In this document: piece by piece, positions 37,709 through 45,213 of the stretch
How positions within the stretch are numbered: position 1 is the stretch's first letter
Layout: each line of letters opens with the position of its first letter
NCBI GenBank assembly: GCA_009841105.1
Contig: VXMM01000030.1
Span: forward strand, 1-51,918
Direction of reading: 5' to 3'
From: Acidimicrobiia bacterium
GTDB taxonomy: Bacteria > Actinomycetota > Acidimicrobiia > Spongiisociales > Spongiisociaceae
Length of the DNA stretch: 51,918 nucleotides
The notes under the pieces: generated by a model
The model's database searches: none
Told to the model about the DNA's origin: nothing
What the model saw: only the letters and a program-made list of their open reading frames with translations
Program-made: the position numbers and the translations under genes

Positions 37709-39250
37709 TCAATAGTCGGTCGCCACGCCGCCTTCGCGGGCTCGGCGGGCGACGAAGTCTTCGAGTTCTTCACGGACAGCGATGTCCATCGGGGGCTTCT
37801 CGTAGGCGTCCAGCAACTCCCTGGCCAGGGTCTCGGTCCGCCGGGCGGGATCGGGACGTCCTGCCTCGTCCCAGGTCTCGAAGTTGCTCCAGTCGGAGAG
37901 GAGGGGAGTGTGGAAGGCGTCGCGGTAACGGGCCTGGGTATGAGCGGTACCGAAAAAGTGGCCGCCAGGTCCGACGTCGGCGATGGCTTCGAGGGCCAGC
38001 GACCCTTCATCAGTCGCCGGTGGCTCGAGCGCCGCGCAGATCATCTGCAGCAGGTCGGCGTCCAGCACCATCTTCTCGAAGGACGCCCGCAGCCCGCCCT
38101 CGAGCCACCCGGCCGCGTGCATTACCAGGTTGGCGCCGCCCATCACCGCTCCCCACAGCGAGAACATGCTCTCGTAGGTGGCCTGGAGGTCCACGGCGTT
38201 AGAGGCGTTGGCGTTCGACGACCGGTACGGGAGGCCGTAGCGGCGCGCCAGCTGACCGCCGACCAGCGCGGCCTGCAGGTATTCGGGGGTCCCGAACGCG
38301 GGAGCGCCCGACTGCATGTCCACGTTGGAGGTGAAGCCGCCGTAGGCGACCGGCGCTCCCCGCCGCACGGCCTGCGTGAGGACGATGCCGGCCAGGGCCT
38401 CTGCGTTCTGCTGGACCAGCGCTCCGGCGATCGTCACCGGCGCCATCGCTCCGGCCAGCGTGAAGGGGGTCACCACCACCGGCTGGTTCCGGGCGGACAT
38501 CTCGAGGATCCCTTCGATCATCGGGGTGTCGAGCCGTAGCGGAGACGAGGTGTTGACGACCGTGAACAGGGAAGGTTGGGTCTCGAGGTCTTCGCCGGTT
38601 ATCCCCCGGGCGATCCGGGCCATCTCGATCGTGTCGAGCGTCCGCCGGCGTCCGAGGCTGTAGGTGTGGAAGGCCTTGTCGCTGAGCGTGAGCAGATCGA
38701 GGGTGGCGTAGAGGTGACGGACCGAGGGGTGGAGGTCGGTGGGTTCCACCGGGTACCCGCCGTGCAAGTGCACGACGTTCAGGTGCTGGCTCAGGCGCAC
38801 AAGCTGTCTGAAGTCGTCCCGGTTTCCCGTGCGCCGGTCGCGGCCGAGGCCGGAGACGTTGGGCGGGCTGGCTACCGCCGTGAACGCCAGGTGGTTCCCG
38901 CCGAGGTGGACGTTGTGGGCGGGGTTGCGGGCGTGGAGGGTGAATGCGGGCGGGGCGTGGCCGACCAGCTCGGTGACCATCTCGGGATCGAAACGCACCC
39001 GGGCCGAATCGGGATCGACATCCGCTCCCTCCCGGCCGAGAAGCCTCCTGGCCTCGAGGTGCAGCATGTCCATCCCGACGTCCCGCAGCACCTGCAGGGA
39101 CGCCTCGTGGATGGCCTCCACACGGTCGTCGGGAATGGCCCGGACCGGCTGCCAGGGGAGCCTCGGCTGGCGGAAGGGGAGTTGGGGGTTGTCGGGCCCG
39201 CGATCGGCGATGCGGGCGCGGCGCCCGCCCCGCCCCCGTCGTGCAGCCAC
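37709..39250 (-). CDS. MttB-superfamily methyltransferase without pyrrolysine
   Basis: The 513-residue protein matches the trimethylamine methyltransferase (COG5598) superfamily: an N-terminal helical part (EAIHEASLQVLRDVGMDMLH), AFTAVASPPNVSGLGRDRRTGNRDDF, and a barrel region with TPFTLAGAMAPVTIAGAL and YGGFTSNVDMQSGAPAFGTPE. The frame has no in-frame amber codon, so no pyrrolysine; such members demethylate quaternary amines like glycine or proline betaine onto a corrinoid protein. No corrinoid protein gene is nearby. The GTG start shares a base with the hutU stop (TAGTG). Its place inside a histidine operon suggests a methylated histidine substrate. Confidence 0.85.
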   Translation of the reverse strand: MAARRGRGGRRARIADRGPDNPQLPFRQPRLPWQPVRAIPDDRVEAIHEASLQVLRDVGMDMLHLEARRLLGREGADVDPDSARVRFDPEMVTELVGHAPPAFTLHARNPAHNVHLGGNHLAFTAVASPPNVSGLGRDRRTGNRDDFRQLVRLSQHLNVVHLHGGYPVEPTDLHPSVRHLYATLDLLTLSDKAFHTYSLGRRRTLDTIEMARIARGITGEDLETQPSLFTVVNTSSPLRLDTPMIEGILEMSARNQPVVVTPFTLAGAMAPVTIAGALVQQNAEALAGIVLTQAVRRGAPVAYGGFTSNVDMQSGAPAFGTPEYLQAALVGGQLARRYGLPYRSSNANASNAVDLQATYESMFSLWGAVMGGANLVMHAAGWLEGGLRASFEKMVLDADLLQMICAALEPPATDEGSLALEAIADVGPGGHFFGTAHTQARYRDAFHTPLLSDWSNFETWDEAGRPDPARRTETLARELLDAYEKPPMDIAVREELEDFVARRAREGGVATDY

Positions 39251-40941
39251 TACGGGAGGCCCGTTTCCGCCATCGGGACGCGTACCCCGCGGTCGGCGGC
39301 TACTCGTGCGGCAAGTCCGTAACCGGCGTCCGCATGCCTGATGACGCCGGTGGCCGGATCGTTGAGAAGCACGCGCTCCAGTTTCTCGGCACCCAGATCG
39401 GTGCCGTCGGCCAGGCACACCTGGCCGGCATGGATCGAGCGGCCGATCCCGACCCCTCCTCCATGATGGATGCTGACCCAGGATGCCCCGGATGCCGTGT
39501 TGACCAGCGCGTTGAGGAGGGGCCAGTCGGCGATGGCGTCGCTGCCGTCCGCCATGTCCTCGGTCTCTCGGTAGGGCGAGGCCACCGATCCGGAGTCGAG
39601 ATGATCCCGCCCGATCACGATGGGCGCCTTGAGTTCTCCCGACCGCACCATGTCGTTGAACCGCAATCCCAGCCGGTGGCGCTCGCCGTAGCCCAACCAG
39701 CAGATCCGGGCGGGAAGCCCCTGGAAGGCGACCCGTTCACCGGCCAGCGTGATCCAGCGCCGCAGGCCCTCGTCGTCGGGGAACTCCTCAAGGACGGCCC
39801 GGTCGGTGGCCGCGATGTCGGCCGGGTCGCCGGAGAGCGCCACCCAGCGGAACGGTCCCTTGCCCTCGCAGAACAAGGGGCGGATGTAGGCGGGTAGGAA
39901 TCCCGGGTAGGCGAAAGCCCGGTCGTAGCCGCCGAGCTCGGCTTCGGCCCGCAGGCTGTTGCCGTAGTCGAACACCTCCGCTCCGCCGTCGAGGAATCCG
40001 ACCATGGCCTCGACATGGGTCGCCATAGCGGCTCGCGAGCGAATGATGTACTCGTCGGGTTTGGCCTCCCGGAGCTCGTCGGCCTCCTCCAGGGACAGGC
40101 CGTCGGGGATGTAGGCGAGCGGATCGTGGGCCGGTGTCTGATCGGTCACTATGTCGGCGGCGACCCCGTCGGCCAGGAGGCGGGGCAGCAACTCCGCCGC
40201 GTTGCCGGCCAGCCCCACCGACAGCGGCCGGCGGGCTGCCACCGCCTCCGTACAGCGGCGGAGGGCGTCTGCGTAGCCATCCGCGACCACGTCCAGGTAG
40301 CGGGTCTCAACACGACGGTACGCCCGGTCGGGGTCTAGTTCGACGCAGAGGGCCACGCCGCCGTTCATGGTGATCGCCAGAGGTTGGGCGCCGCCCATTC
40401 CGCCCAACCCGGCGGTAACCGTGAGGGTGCCCGCCAGGGAGCCCCCGAACCGTTTCCGGGCGATGGCGGCGAAGCACTCGTAGGTGCCCTGCAGGATGCC
40501 CTGGGTGCCGATGTATATCCAAGAGCCGGCCGTCATCTGCCCGAACATGGTCAGCCCGAGGTGTTCCAGGCGGCGGAACTCGTCCCAATCGGCCCAGTCG
40601 GGAACGAGGTTCGAGTTGGCGATCAGCACCCGGGGTGCCCATTCATGGGTGCGGAGGACGCCCACCGGTTTGCCCGACTGGACGAGCATCGTCTCGTCGT
40701 AGGCGAGGGTGGTGAGCGTTCGGATTATGGCGTGGTAGGCATCCCATGACCTGGCGGCACGTCCGGTACCGCCGTACACCACCAGGTCGTCCGGACGTTC
40801 CGCCACCTCGGGGTCGAGGTTGTTCTGCAACATGCGGAAGGCCGCTTCCTGCGGCCAGCCGGGACAGGTCAGATCGGTTCCGGTAGGGGCGCGGACACCT
40901 CCGACCGGCGGGCCTGAACCGGGGTGCCTGATTGCCGTCAT
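39250..40941 (-). CDS. hutU: urocanate hydratase
   Basis: The 563-residue enzyme hydrates urocanate to 4-imidazolone-5-propionate, the second step of histidine breakdown. Visible signatures are the NAD-binding [14 protein letters not shown] (about 175-188), [19 protein letters not shown] near the N-terminus, and the active-site region [14 protein letters not shown] (Cys414). The ATG has GAGG seven bases upstream and follows a strong promoter at 40996-41025. It is the first gene of the minus-strand operon. Confidence 0.96.
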   Translation of the reverse strand: MTAIRHPGSGPPVGGVRAPTGTDLTCPGWPQEAAFRMLQNNLDPEVAERPDDLVVYGGTGRAARSWDAYHAIIRTLTTLAYDETMLVQSGKPVGVLRTHEWAPRVLIANSNLVPDWADWDEFRRLEHLGLTMFGQMTAGSWIYIGTQGILQGTYECFAAIARKRFGGSLAGTLTVTAGLGGMGGAQPLAITMNGGVALCVELDPDRAYRRVETRYLDVVADGYADALRRCTEAVAARRPLSVGLAGNAAELLPRLLADGVAADIVTDQTPAHDPLAYIPDGLSLEEADELREAKPDEYIIRSRAAMATHVEAMVGFLDGGAEVFDYGNSLRAEAELGGYDRAFAYPGFLPAYIRPLFCEGKGPFRWVALSGDPADIAATDRAVLEEFPDDEGLRRWITLAGERVAFQGLPARICWLGYGERHRLGLRFNDMVRSGELKAPIVIGRDHLDSGSVASPYRETEDMADGSDAIADWPLLNALVNTASGASWVSIHHGGGVGIGRSIHAGQVCLADGTDLGAEKLERVLLNDPATGVIRHADAGYGLAARVAADRGVRVPMAETGLP

Positions 40942-40991
40942 CGCAGACCTCGCCGATCCGATGGGATAGGTTCTCGCAGGGCGAACTCTCC

Positions 40992-41020
40992 TTGAATAAT
41001 ACCTGGTTTGGGTCTATCCT
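40992..41020 (+). promoter_or_regulatory. candidate promoter of iclR-hutH
   Basis: TTGAAT (40992-40997) and TATCCT (41015-41020) are spaced by 17 bases and read towards iclR (start at 41049). They overlap the opposing hutU promoter almost completely, so both promoters could be controlled by a single bound regulator. Confidence 0.5.
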
Positions 41021-41025
41021 GTCAA
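40996..41025 (-). promoter_or_regulatory. strong sigma-70-type promoter of the hutU operon
   Basis: On the minus strand TTGACA (41025-41020) and TATTAT (41001-40996) are spaced by 18 bases, near the consensus. Transcription would start close to 40989, giving a leader of about 48 bases with GAGG before the hutU ATG. Confidence 0.75.
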
Positions 41026-41048
41026 CAAACAGAAGGCGATTTCAGTTA

Positions 41049-41789
41049 ATGAAACTCCAGCAGGCGATAACGTCCGAAGATCAGGCGGCCACCCGTGCCC
41101 GGTCGTCCGACCGATCCGGGTCGACGCTTCATGCGTCGCGCTCGGCGGAGAGGGTCCTGAGCCTGCTCGACACGGTGGTGACCGGAGGGGCGACCGGTTT
41201 GACCGAAGCCGCCGGAGCGACCGGCATACCGGTCAGCACAGCACTCCGCCACCTGCGGGTCCTGACCGCCCGCGGCTACCTGGTCCGGGACGATCTCGGC
41301 AGGTACTCTGTCGGGCCGAGCTTCGTCCGGGTCGCCCTGGCTGCCTTCCAGTCCGGCCCTTATGCCCGGCTCACGGCCGCGGCCCAGCCGGCCCTGCAGC
41401 ATCTCGCCGAGGCAACCGAGGAATCCGCATACCTGGCGGTCAGGGACGGCAGCGAAGCCGTTTACATCGCGACCGTGGAGAGTCACCGGGCGATCCGCCA
41501 CGTCGGATGGGTGGGTAGGTCGGTGCCCGTCGAGGGAACGGCGGTGGGGAAGGCCCTGACGAGCGAGGTGACGAACCTCGCGCAGCGTCCCGTTCCATGC
41601 TTCAACACGGGGGCCATCGAGCCGGATGTGACGGCGGTGGTGGCGCCCATCCATGGATCGGCTGGGATTGTCGGCGCCCTCTCGGTTCTGGGGCCTGCGG
41701 AGCGGTTGGTCGGAGAGCGCCTGGACCGGACCGCCGAGGCCGTGGTCGAGGCGGCCCAGAAGACCTCGCTGGCGCTCTTCCCGCGGTAG
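41049..41789 (+). CDS. IclR-family transcriptional regulator of the hut locus
   Basis: The 246-residue regulator has an N-terminal winged helix (SAERVLSLLDTVVTGG, TGIPVSTALRHLRVLTARGYL, about residues 30-90), then the IclR effector domain (PALQHLAEATEESAYLAVRDGSEAVYIATV, VGRSVPVEGTAVGKAL). IclR proteins bind small catabolites and repress or activate nearby catabolic genes. It is divergent from hutU and 11 bases ahead of hutH. It probably binds the shared promoter region and responds to urocanate or the operon's substrate, which is inference. The ATG at 41049 fits the domain boundary; upstream in-frame text covers the promoter. Confidence 0.88.
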   Translation: MKLQQAITSEDQAATRARSSDRSGSTLHASRSAERVLSLLDTVVTGGATGLTEAAGATGIPVSTALRHLRVLTARGYLVRDDLGRYSVGPSFVRVALAAFQSGPYARLTAAAQPALQHLAEATEESAYLAVRDGSEAVYIATVESHRAIRHVGWVGRSVPVEGTAVGKALTSEVTNLAQRPVPCFNTGAIEPDVTAVVAPIHGSAGIVGALSVLGPAERLVGERLDRTAEAVVEAAQKTSLALFPR

Positions 41790-41800
41790 GCGGCGGCGGG

Positions 41801-43327
41801 ATGACCGTGCTGCTCGAGGGTCTCGGTGTGACGGTCCCGGACGTGGTCGGGGTTGCTCGCCGCGGCGAGAAGGTCCGGATCACGGATGGCGCCCTGGAAC
41901 GAATGAGGGCGGCCTGGTCCATAGTGGAAGAGCTCGCCGAAGGTGACCCGGTCTACGGGATCACTACTGGCTTCGGCGCCCTGGCCACCACCACGATCCC
42001 TACGGGACGGAGGGCCGACCTGCAGCGTTCGCTCATCCGTTCCCACGCGGCGGGGATGGGGCCGCCCGTGGAGGCCGAAGTGGTCCGGGCCATGATGTTC
42101 CTACGGGCGCGGACCCTGGCGCTCGGGTATTCGGGCGCCCGGCCGCTGGTCGCCGAAGCGCTGGTGCGCCTGCTGAACGCCGGGATCGTGCCCATGGTGC
42201 CCGAGCACGGCTCGCTGGGGGCCAGCGGGGACCTGGCTCCGCTGGCTCACGTCGGTCTGGGACTCATCGGTGAGGGTGAGGTGATGACCGGCGCAGGGGT
42301 TGAGGCGGCCGCCGGCGTCCTGGCCCGGAACGGCATCGCGCCAGTGGTCCTGGCCGAGAAGGAGGGCCTGGCTCTCACCAACGGCACGGACGGGATCCTG
42401 GGGATGCTCTGCCTGGCGGTTCACGACGCCTCGTACCTGCTCACCGTAGCCGACATCGTGGCGGCGCTCAGCGTCGAGGGTCTCCTGGCCACCGACCGGG
42501 CCTACGCGGCTGACCTCCAGGCGTTGAGGCCCCATCCGGGCCAGGCCGCCAGCGCCGCCAACCTCCGGGCCGTCCTGGCCGCGTCGCCGATCGTCGCCAG
42601 CCACCGCCACGATGACCTGCGGGTCCAGGACGCCTACTCGATCCGTTGTACGCCCCAGGTCCACGGCGCGGCCCGCGACACTCTGGCCTTCGTGAAGGAT
42701 GCGACCGATCGCGAGCTGGCCTCGGCCATCGACAACCCGATGGTCCTTCCCGACGGGCGGGTCGAGTCCTGTGGCAACTTCCACGGGGCGCCGGTCGCGC
42801 TGGCAGCCGACTACCTGGCCATCGCCCTGGCCGAGGTGGGCGCCATCGCCGAGAGACGGCTTGATCGCCTGCTCGATCACAACCGCTCCCACGGACTCGC
42901 TCCGTTCCTCGCCGACGATCCCGGTGTCGACAGCGGCCTGATGATCGGCCAGTACACCGCGGCCGCCATGTGCGCCGAGAACCGCCGCCTGGCCGCCCCC
43001 GCGTCGGTCGACTCCTATCCGACCTCCGCCATGCAGGAGGACCACGTGTCGATGGGATGGTCCGCGACCCGCAAACTCCGCGTGGTAGTCGGTAACCTGC
43101 GCCGGATCCTCGCCATCGAGTGGGTCACGGCAGCGCGGGCCATCGACTTGCGGGCACCGCTCGAACCGGCGGCCGGCACCGGGGCCGCTATACGGCTGCT
43201 AAGAAGCCGCGTGCCTGGACCAGGCTCCGATCGCGTGCTCTCACCGGAGTTCCTGGAAGCCGAGGAGCTTCTCTTGGATGAGGTCCTGGTGGATGCGGTA
43301 GAGGCCGCGACGGGGCCGCTCGGATGA
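41801..43327 (+). CDS. hutH: histidine ammonia-lyase
   Basis: The 508-residue enzyme removes ammonia from L-histidine to give urocanate. The Ala-Ser-Gly triad that cyclises into the MIO cofactor is at 141-143 (GSLGASGDLAPLAHVGLG). The catalytic Tyr52 region YGITTGFGAL and the later SIRCTPQVHGA, SGNFHG-like SCGNFHGAP and MQEDHVSMG segments are complete. It follows iclR on the plus strand by 11 bases, opposite to the rest of the pathway genes. Confidence 0.95.
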   Translation: MTVLLEGLGVTVPDVVGVARRGEKVRITDGALERMRAAWSIVEELAEGDPVYGITTGFGALATTTIPTGRRADLQRSLIRSHAAGMGPPVEAEVVRAMMFLRARTLALGYSGARPLVAEALVRLLNAGIVPMVPEHGSLGASGDLAPLAHVGLGLIGEGEVMTGAGVEAAAGVLARNGIAPVVLAEKEGLALTNGTDGILGMLCLAVHDASYLLTVADIVAALSVEGLLATDRAYAADLQALRPHPGQAASAANLRAVLAASPIVASHRHDDLRVQDAYSIRCTPQVHGAARDTLAFVKDATDRELASAIDNPMVLPDGRVESCGNFHGAPVALAADYLAIALAEVGAIAERRLDRLLDHNRSHGLAPFLADDPGVDSGLMIGQYTAAAMCAENRRLAAPASVDSYPTSAMQEDHVSMGWSATRKLRVVVGNLRRILAIEWVTAARAIDLRAPLEPAAGTGAAIRLLRSRVPGPGSDRVLSPEFLEAEELLLDEVLVDAVEAATGPLG

Positions 43328-43345
43328 CGGCCGGACCGCCGCCGC

Positions 43346-43705
43346 TCAGGAAGGAAGACCCTCCAACTTCGACACCAGTTCGCCGACCTGGGCGAGGTAG
43401 TCCTCGACGGTCTCGCGAGGCAGCCAGCCTTCGTAGAAGTTGGTGTGCAGGGCACCCGCCAGGCCGAAAGCGGCCCGTATGTCCGGGTCTCCGGTCTCGT
43501 CCACGAGGCGGTTGACCACGCGCCAGAGTTCGTGATGGCCGTTGTGGGGCCAACCTCTCGCCTCGGCGACGCTCTTGACCATCTGGGCAGCAGCACCCCA
43601 GCCCTTCTCAGAGGCTTGTAACAGGTCGTCTTCGGCCAGGTAGGTTTGGGCTTTGGTGAGGAATTCCCGTCCGGTGGCGTTGTAGTACCTTGTCTTAGTG
43701 GTCAT
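43346..43705 (-). CDS. HEPN/PaREP1-like small protein
   Basis: The 119-residue helical protein (YLAEDDLLQASEKGWGAAAQMVKSVAEARGW, HHELWRVVNRLVDETGD, LHTNFYEGWLPRETVEDYL) resembles the PaREP1/HEPN group. The Rx4-6H ribonuclease motif of active HEPN toxins is not clear to me, and no nucleotidyltransferase (MNT) partner is adjacent. The gene ends 18 bases from the end of hutH, convergent with it. The ATG at 43705 gives a full domain, but no strong ribosome-binding site precedes it. It might be a toxin-like or nucleotide-binding helper protein. Confidence 0.65.
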   Translation of the reverse strand: MTTKTRYYNATGREFLTKAQTYLAEDDLLQASEKGWGAAAQMVKSVAEARGWPHNGHHELWRVVNRLVDETGDPDIRAAFGLAGALHTNFYEGWLPRETVEDYLAQVGELVSKLEGLPS

Positions 43706-43930
43706 GGGGACATCATATCGTGACTGTGGGGTAGTTGGAAGAGGCATGCCGCCAGCCCGACAGGTTGGCTCTCGAGCGTGCATGGTGCGCCCGTTGAGCT
43801 TCCCCTCGGTACCTGGAAACCGACTCGTCGGTCTCGGTGTTTGATGGGGGGCAGGTAGCCACGTCAAGACATGGTCCCGGTTCTTCCTACTGGAATCGGT
43901 CAACTCTGATGGGTCAACCTCGGATTTGTG

Positions 43931-43941
43931 CTACATTGTAG
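43931..43941. promoter_or_regulatory. operator-like palindrome before the Phd-type antitoxin
   Basis: CTACATTGTAG is a perfect 5-bp inverted repeat around one base, four bases before the antitoxin ATG. TACATT could also serve as a -10 element. Phd/YefM antitoxins repress their own promoters through short palindromes, so autoregulation is likely. Confidence 0.5.
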
Positions 43942-43944
43942 AAC

Positions 43945-44220
43945 ATGGTGGAGATAGGAATCCGCGCCCTGAAGCAGAACGCATCGGCTGTCGTCAGACG
44001 GGTGGCGGCCGGGGAGTCGATAACGGTCACGGACCGTGGTCGGCCGGTTGCCCGTCTGGTGCCCCTGGCCAGGAGCCGGGTTGAAGACCTGATCGAATCG
44101 GGGCGGGCGCGGCCGGCGAGTCTGTCGCTGAGCGAGCTACCGCCCCCGGTGCCTGCTCCACCGGGCCGGCCGCGTGCATCCGAGGTGCTGGAGGAAATGC
44201 GTGAGGGCGAGCGGTACTGA
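43945..44220 (+). CDS. Phd/YefM-family antitoxin
   Basis: The 91-residue protein has the Phd/YefM N-terminus (IGIRALKQNASAVVRRVAAGESITVTDRGRPVARLVPL), which dimerises and binds operator DNA. It is followed by a Pro-rich linker and an acidic tail (ASEVLEEMREGERY) that blocks the toxin. It is three bases upstream of a VapC-type PIN gene. A perfect palindrome just before the ATG suggests autorepression. Confidence 0.88.
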   Translation: MVEIGIRALKQNASAVVRRVAAGESITVTDRGRPVARLVPLARSRVEDLIESGRARPASLSLSELPPPVPAPPGRPRASEVLEEMREGERY

Positions 44221-44223
44221 CCC

Positions 44224-44613
44224 TTGTTCTACTTGGAAACGTCCGCAGCCGTGAAGCTGGTCTTCGCTGAGCAGGAGTCGGCTGCTTTGCAAAGGTGGAG
44301 CGTTGCGGTTGGGGATCAGGTCGTTTCGAGCGATCTCCTTAGAACGGAGTTGCTGAGGGTCACGAGACGGGTTGATCCGGAGCAGTTGGGGCAGGCCCGA
44401 GGACTTCTCGACTCACTGGTTCTGTTAAGCCTGTCGACAACGGTGTGCGAGCGAGCGGCCGTGCTCGAGCCCGTGGTGCTCCGGAGCCTTGACGCCTTGC
44501 ACCTAGCCGCGGCCCTTGAGTTGGGTGATGACCTCGAGGGTGTGGTCATCTACGACCGCCGTTTGCGAGAGGGCGCACGATCGTTGGGAGTCCGGGCCGT
44601 CGCTCCGGCATGA
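44224..44613 (+). CDS. VapC-family PIN ribonuclease toxin
   Basis: The 129-residue PIN protein has Glu42 (TELLR), Asp90 (LDALHLAAA) and Asp111 (YDRRL) at family positions. The first metal ligand, normally Asp in 'YxDTSAxxK', is Glu5 here (FYLETSAAVKL). Conservative Asp-to-Glu changes can keep or weaken metal binding, so activity is uncertain. The TTG start lies three bases after the antitoxin stop. It forms a typical Phd/VapC pair with the upstream gene and lies in the accessory segment between hutH and ridA. Confidence 0.85.
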   Translation: MFYLETSAAVKLVFAEQESAALQRWSVAVGDQVVSSDLLRTELLRVTRRVDPEQLGQARGLLDSLVLLSLSTTVCERAAVLEPVVLRSLDALHLAAALELGDDLEGVVIYDRRLREGARSLGVRAVAPA

Positions 44614-44716
44614 GGATTAGTCTCGTCGCCGGTGAAGCTGCGCCTGGCGGGGAGCGAGTCCCTGTGTGGGCCCAGTGGATCATGGGTAATAGCCTCTTGG
44701 GAGTGACGGTACAGAC

Positions 44717-45091
44717 ATGAAAGAAGAAATCCGCGCCGAAGCGGCGGCGGCGCCGTTGGGTCCTCACTCGCAGGGCATGCGGGTCGGCAACCTCGTATTC
44801 ACAGCAGGAATGGGACCGATCCACCCGGATACAGGCCAGATCGTCGGCGACACGATCGAGGAGCAGACGGAGCTGACCATCGACAACCTGAGCGCGGTTC
44901 TGGAGGAAGCGGGTTCCAGCCTCGACCATGCCGTCAAAGCGACGGTGCATCTACAGGACCTCGATGACTTCGCAGCCTTCAACCGGGTCTACGAGCGGCG
45001 CTTCGGTGATCCCAAGCCGGTCCGCACCACCGTGGGCAGCAACCTCCACGGCATCATGGTCGAGATCGACCTGGTAGCTGTCATCCCTTAA
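44717..45091 (+). CDS. RidA/YjgF-family enamine/imine deaminase
   Basis: The 124-residue protein has the family core: GPHSQGMRVGNLVFTAGMGP, TIDNLSAVLEEAGSSLDHAVKATVHLQDLDDF, then PVRTTV (Arg103) and VEIDLVAVIP (Glu116). The Arg and Glu correspond to the catalytic Arg105 and Glu120 of E. coli RidA. RidA hydrolyses reactive enamines released by PLP enzymes. It stands between a toxin-antitoxin pair and an AAA ATPase without a clear operon. A hut-linked role is possible but not shown. Confidence 0.9.
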   Translation: MKEEIRAEAAAAPLGPHSQGMRVGNLVFTAGMGPIHPDTGQIVGDTIEEQTELTIDNLSAVLEEAGSSLDHAVKATVHLQDLDDFAAFNRVYERRFGDPKPVRTTVGSNLHGIMVEIDLVAVIP

Positions 45092-45120
45092 GCTCCCAGC
45101 CGCAAACATGTAGGTTGAAG

Positions 45121-45189
45121 TTCCTGATTATTGTTGTGTCGTCTTCCTGATAATTGTAGGATAGACTTCCCGGTTATTGTAGGATCGGC
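45121..45189 (+). repeat. three 23-bp tandem repeats (iteron-like operator) before the AAA/DUF4143 gene
   Basis: Units begin at 45121, 45144 and 45167. The consensus is TTCCYGRTWATTGTAGGATM, followed by GRC. A degenerate fourth unit (TGTAGG in phase at 45109-45114) lies upstream. The units are A+T-rich in a G+C-rich background and end 24 bases before the ATG of the ATPase gene. Confidence 0.85.
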
Positions 45190-45213
45190 TGAACTCCCTC
45201 GTGTGAGGTACGA

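Noticed and set aside
37709-39250. Pyrrolysine-containing trimethylamine methyltransferase
   Set aside because: The complete frame is read without any in-frame TAG, so this is a non-pyrrolysine member of the superfamily.
45121-45189. CRISPR array
   Set aside because: The 23-bp units are directly adjacent without spacers and there are no cas genes in the window.
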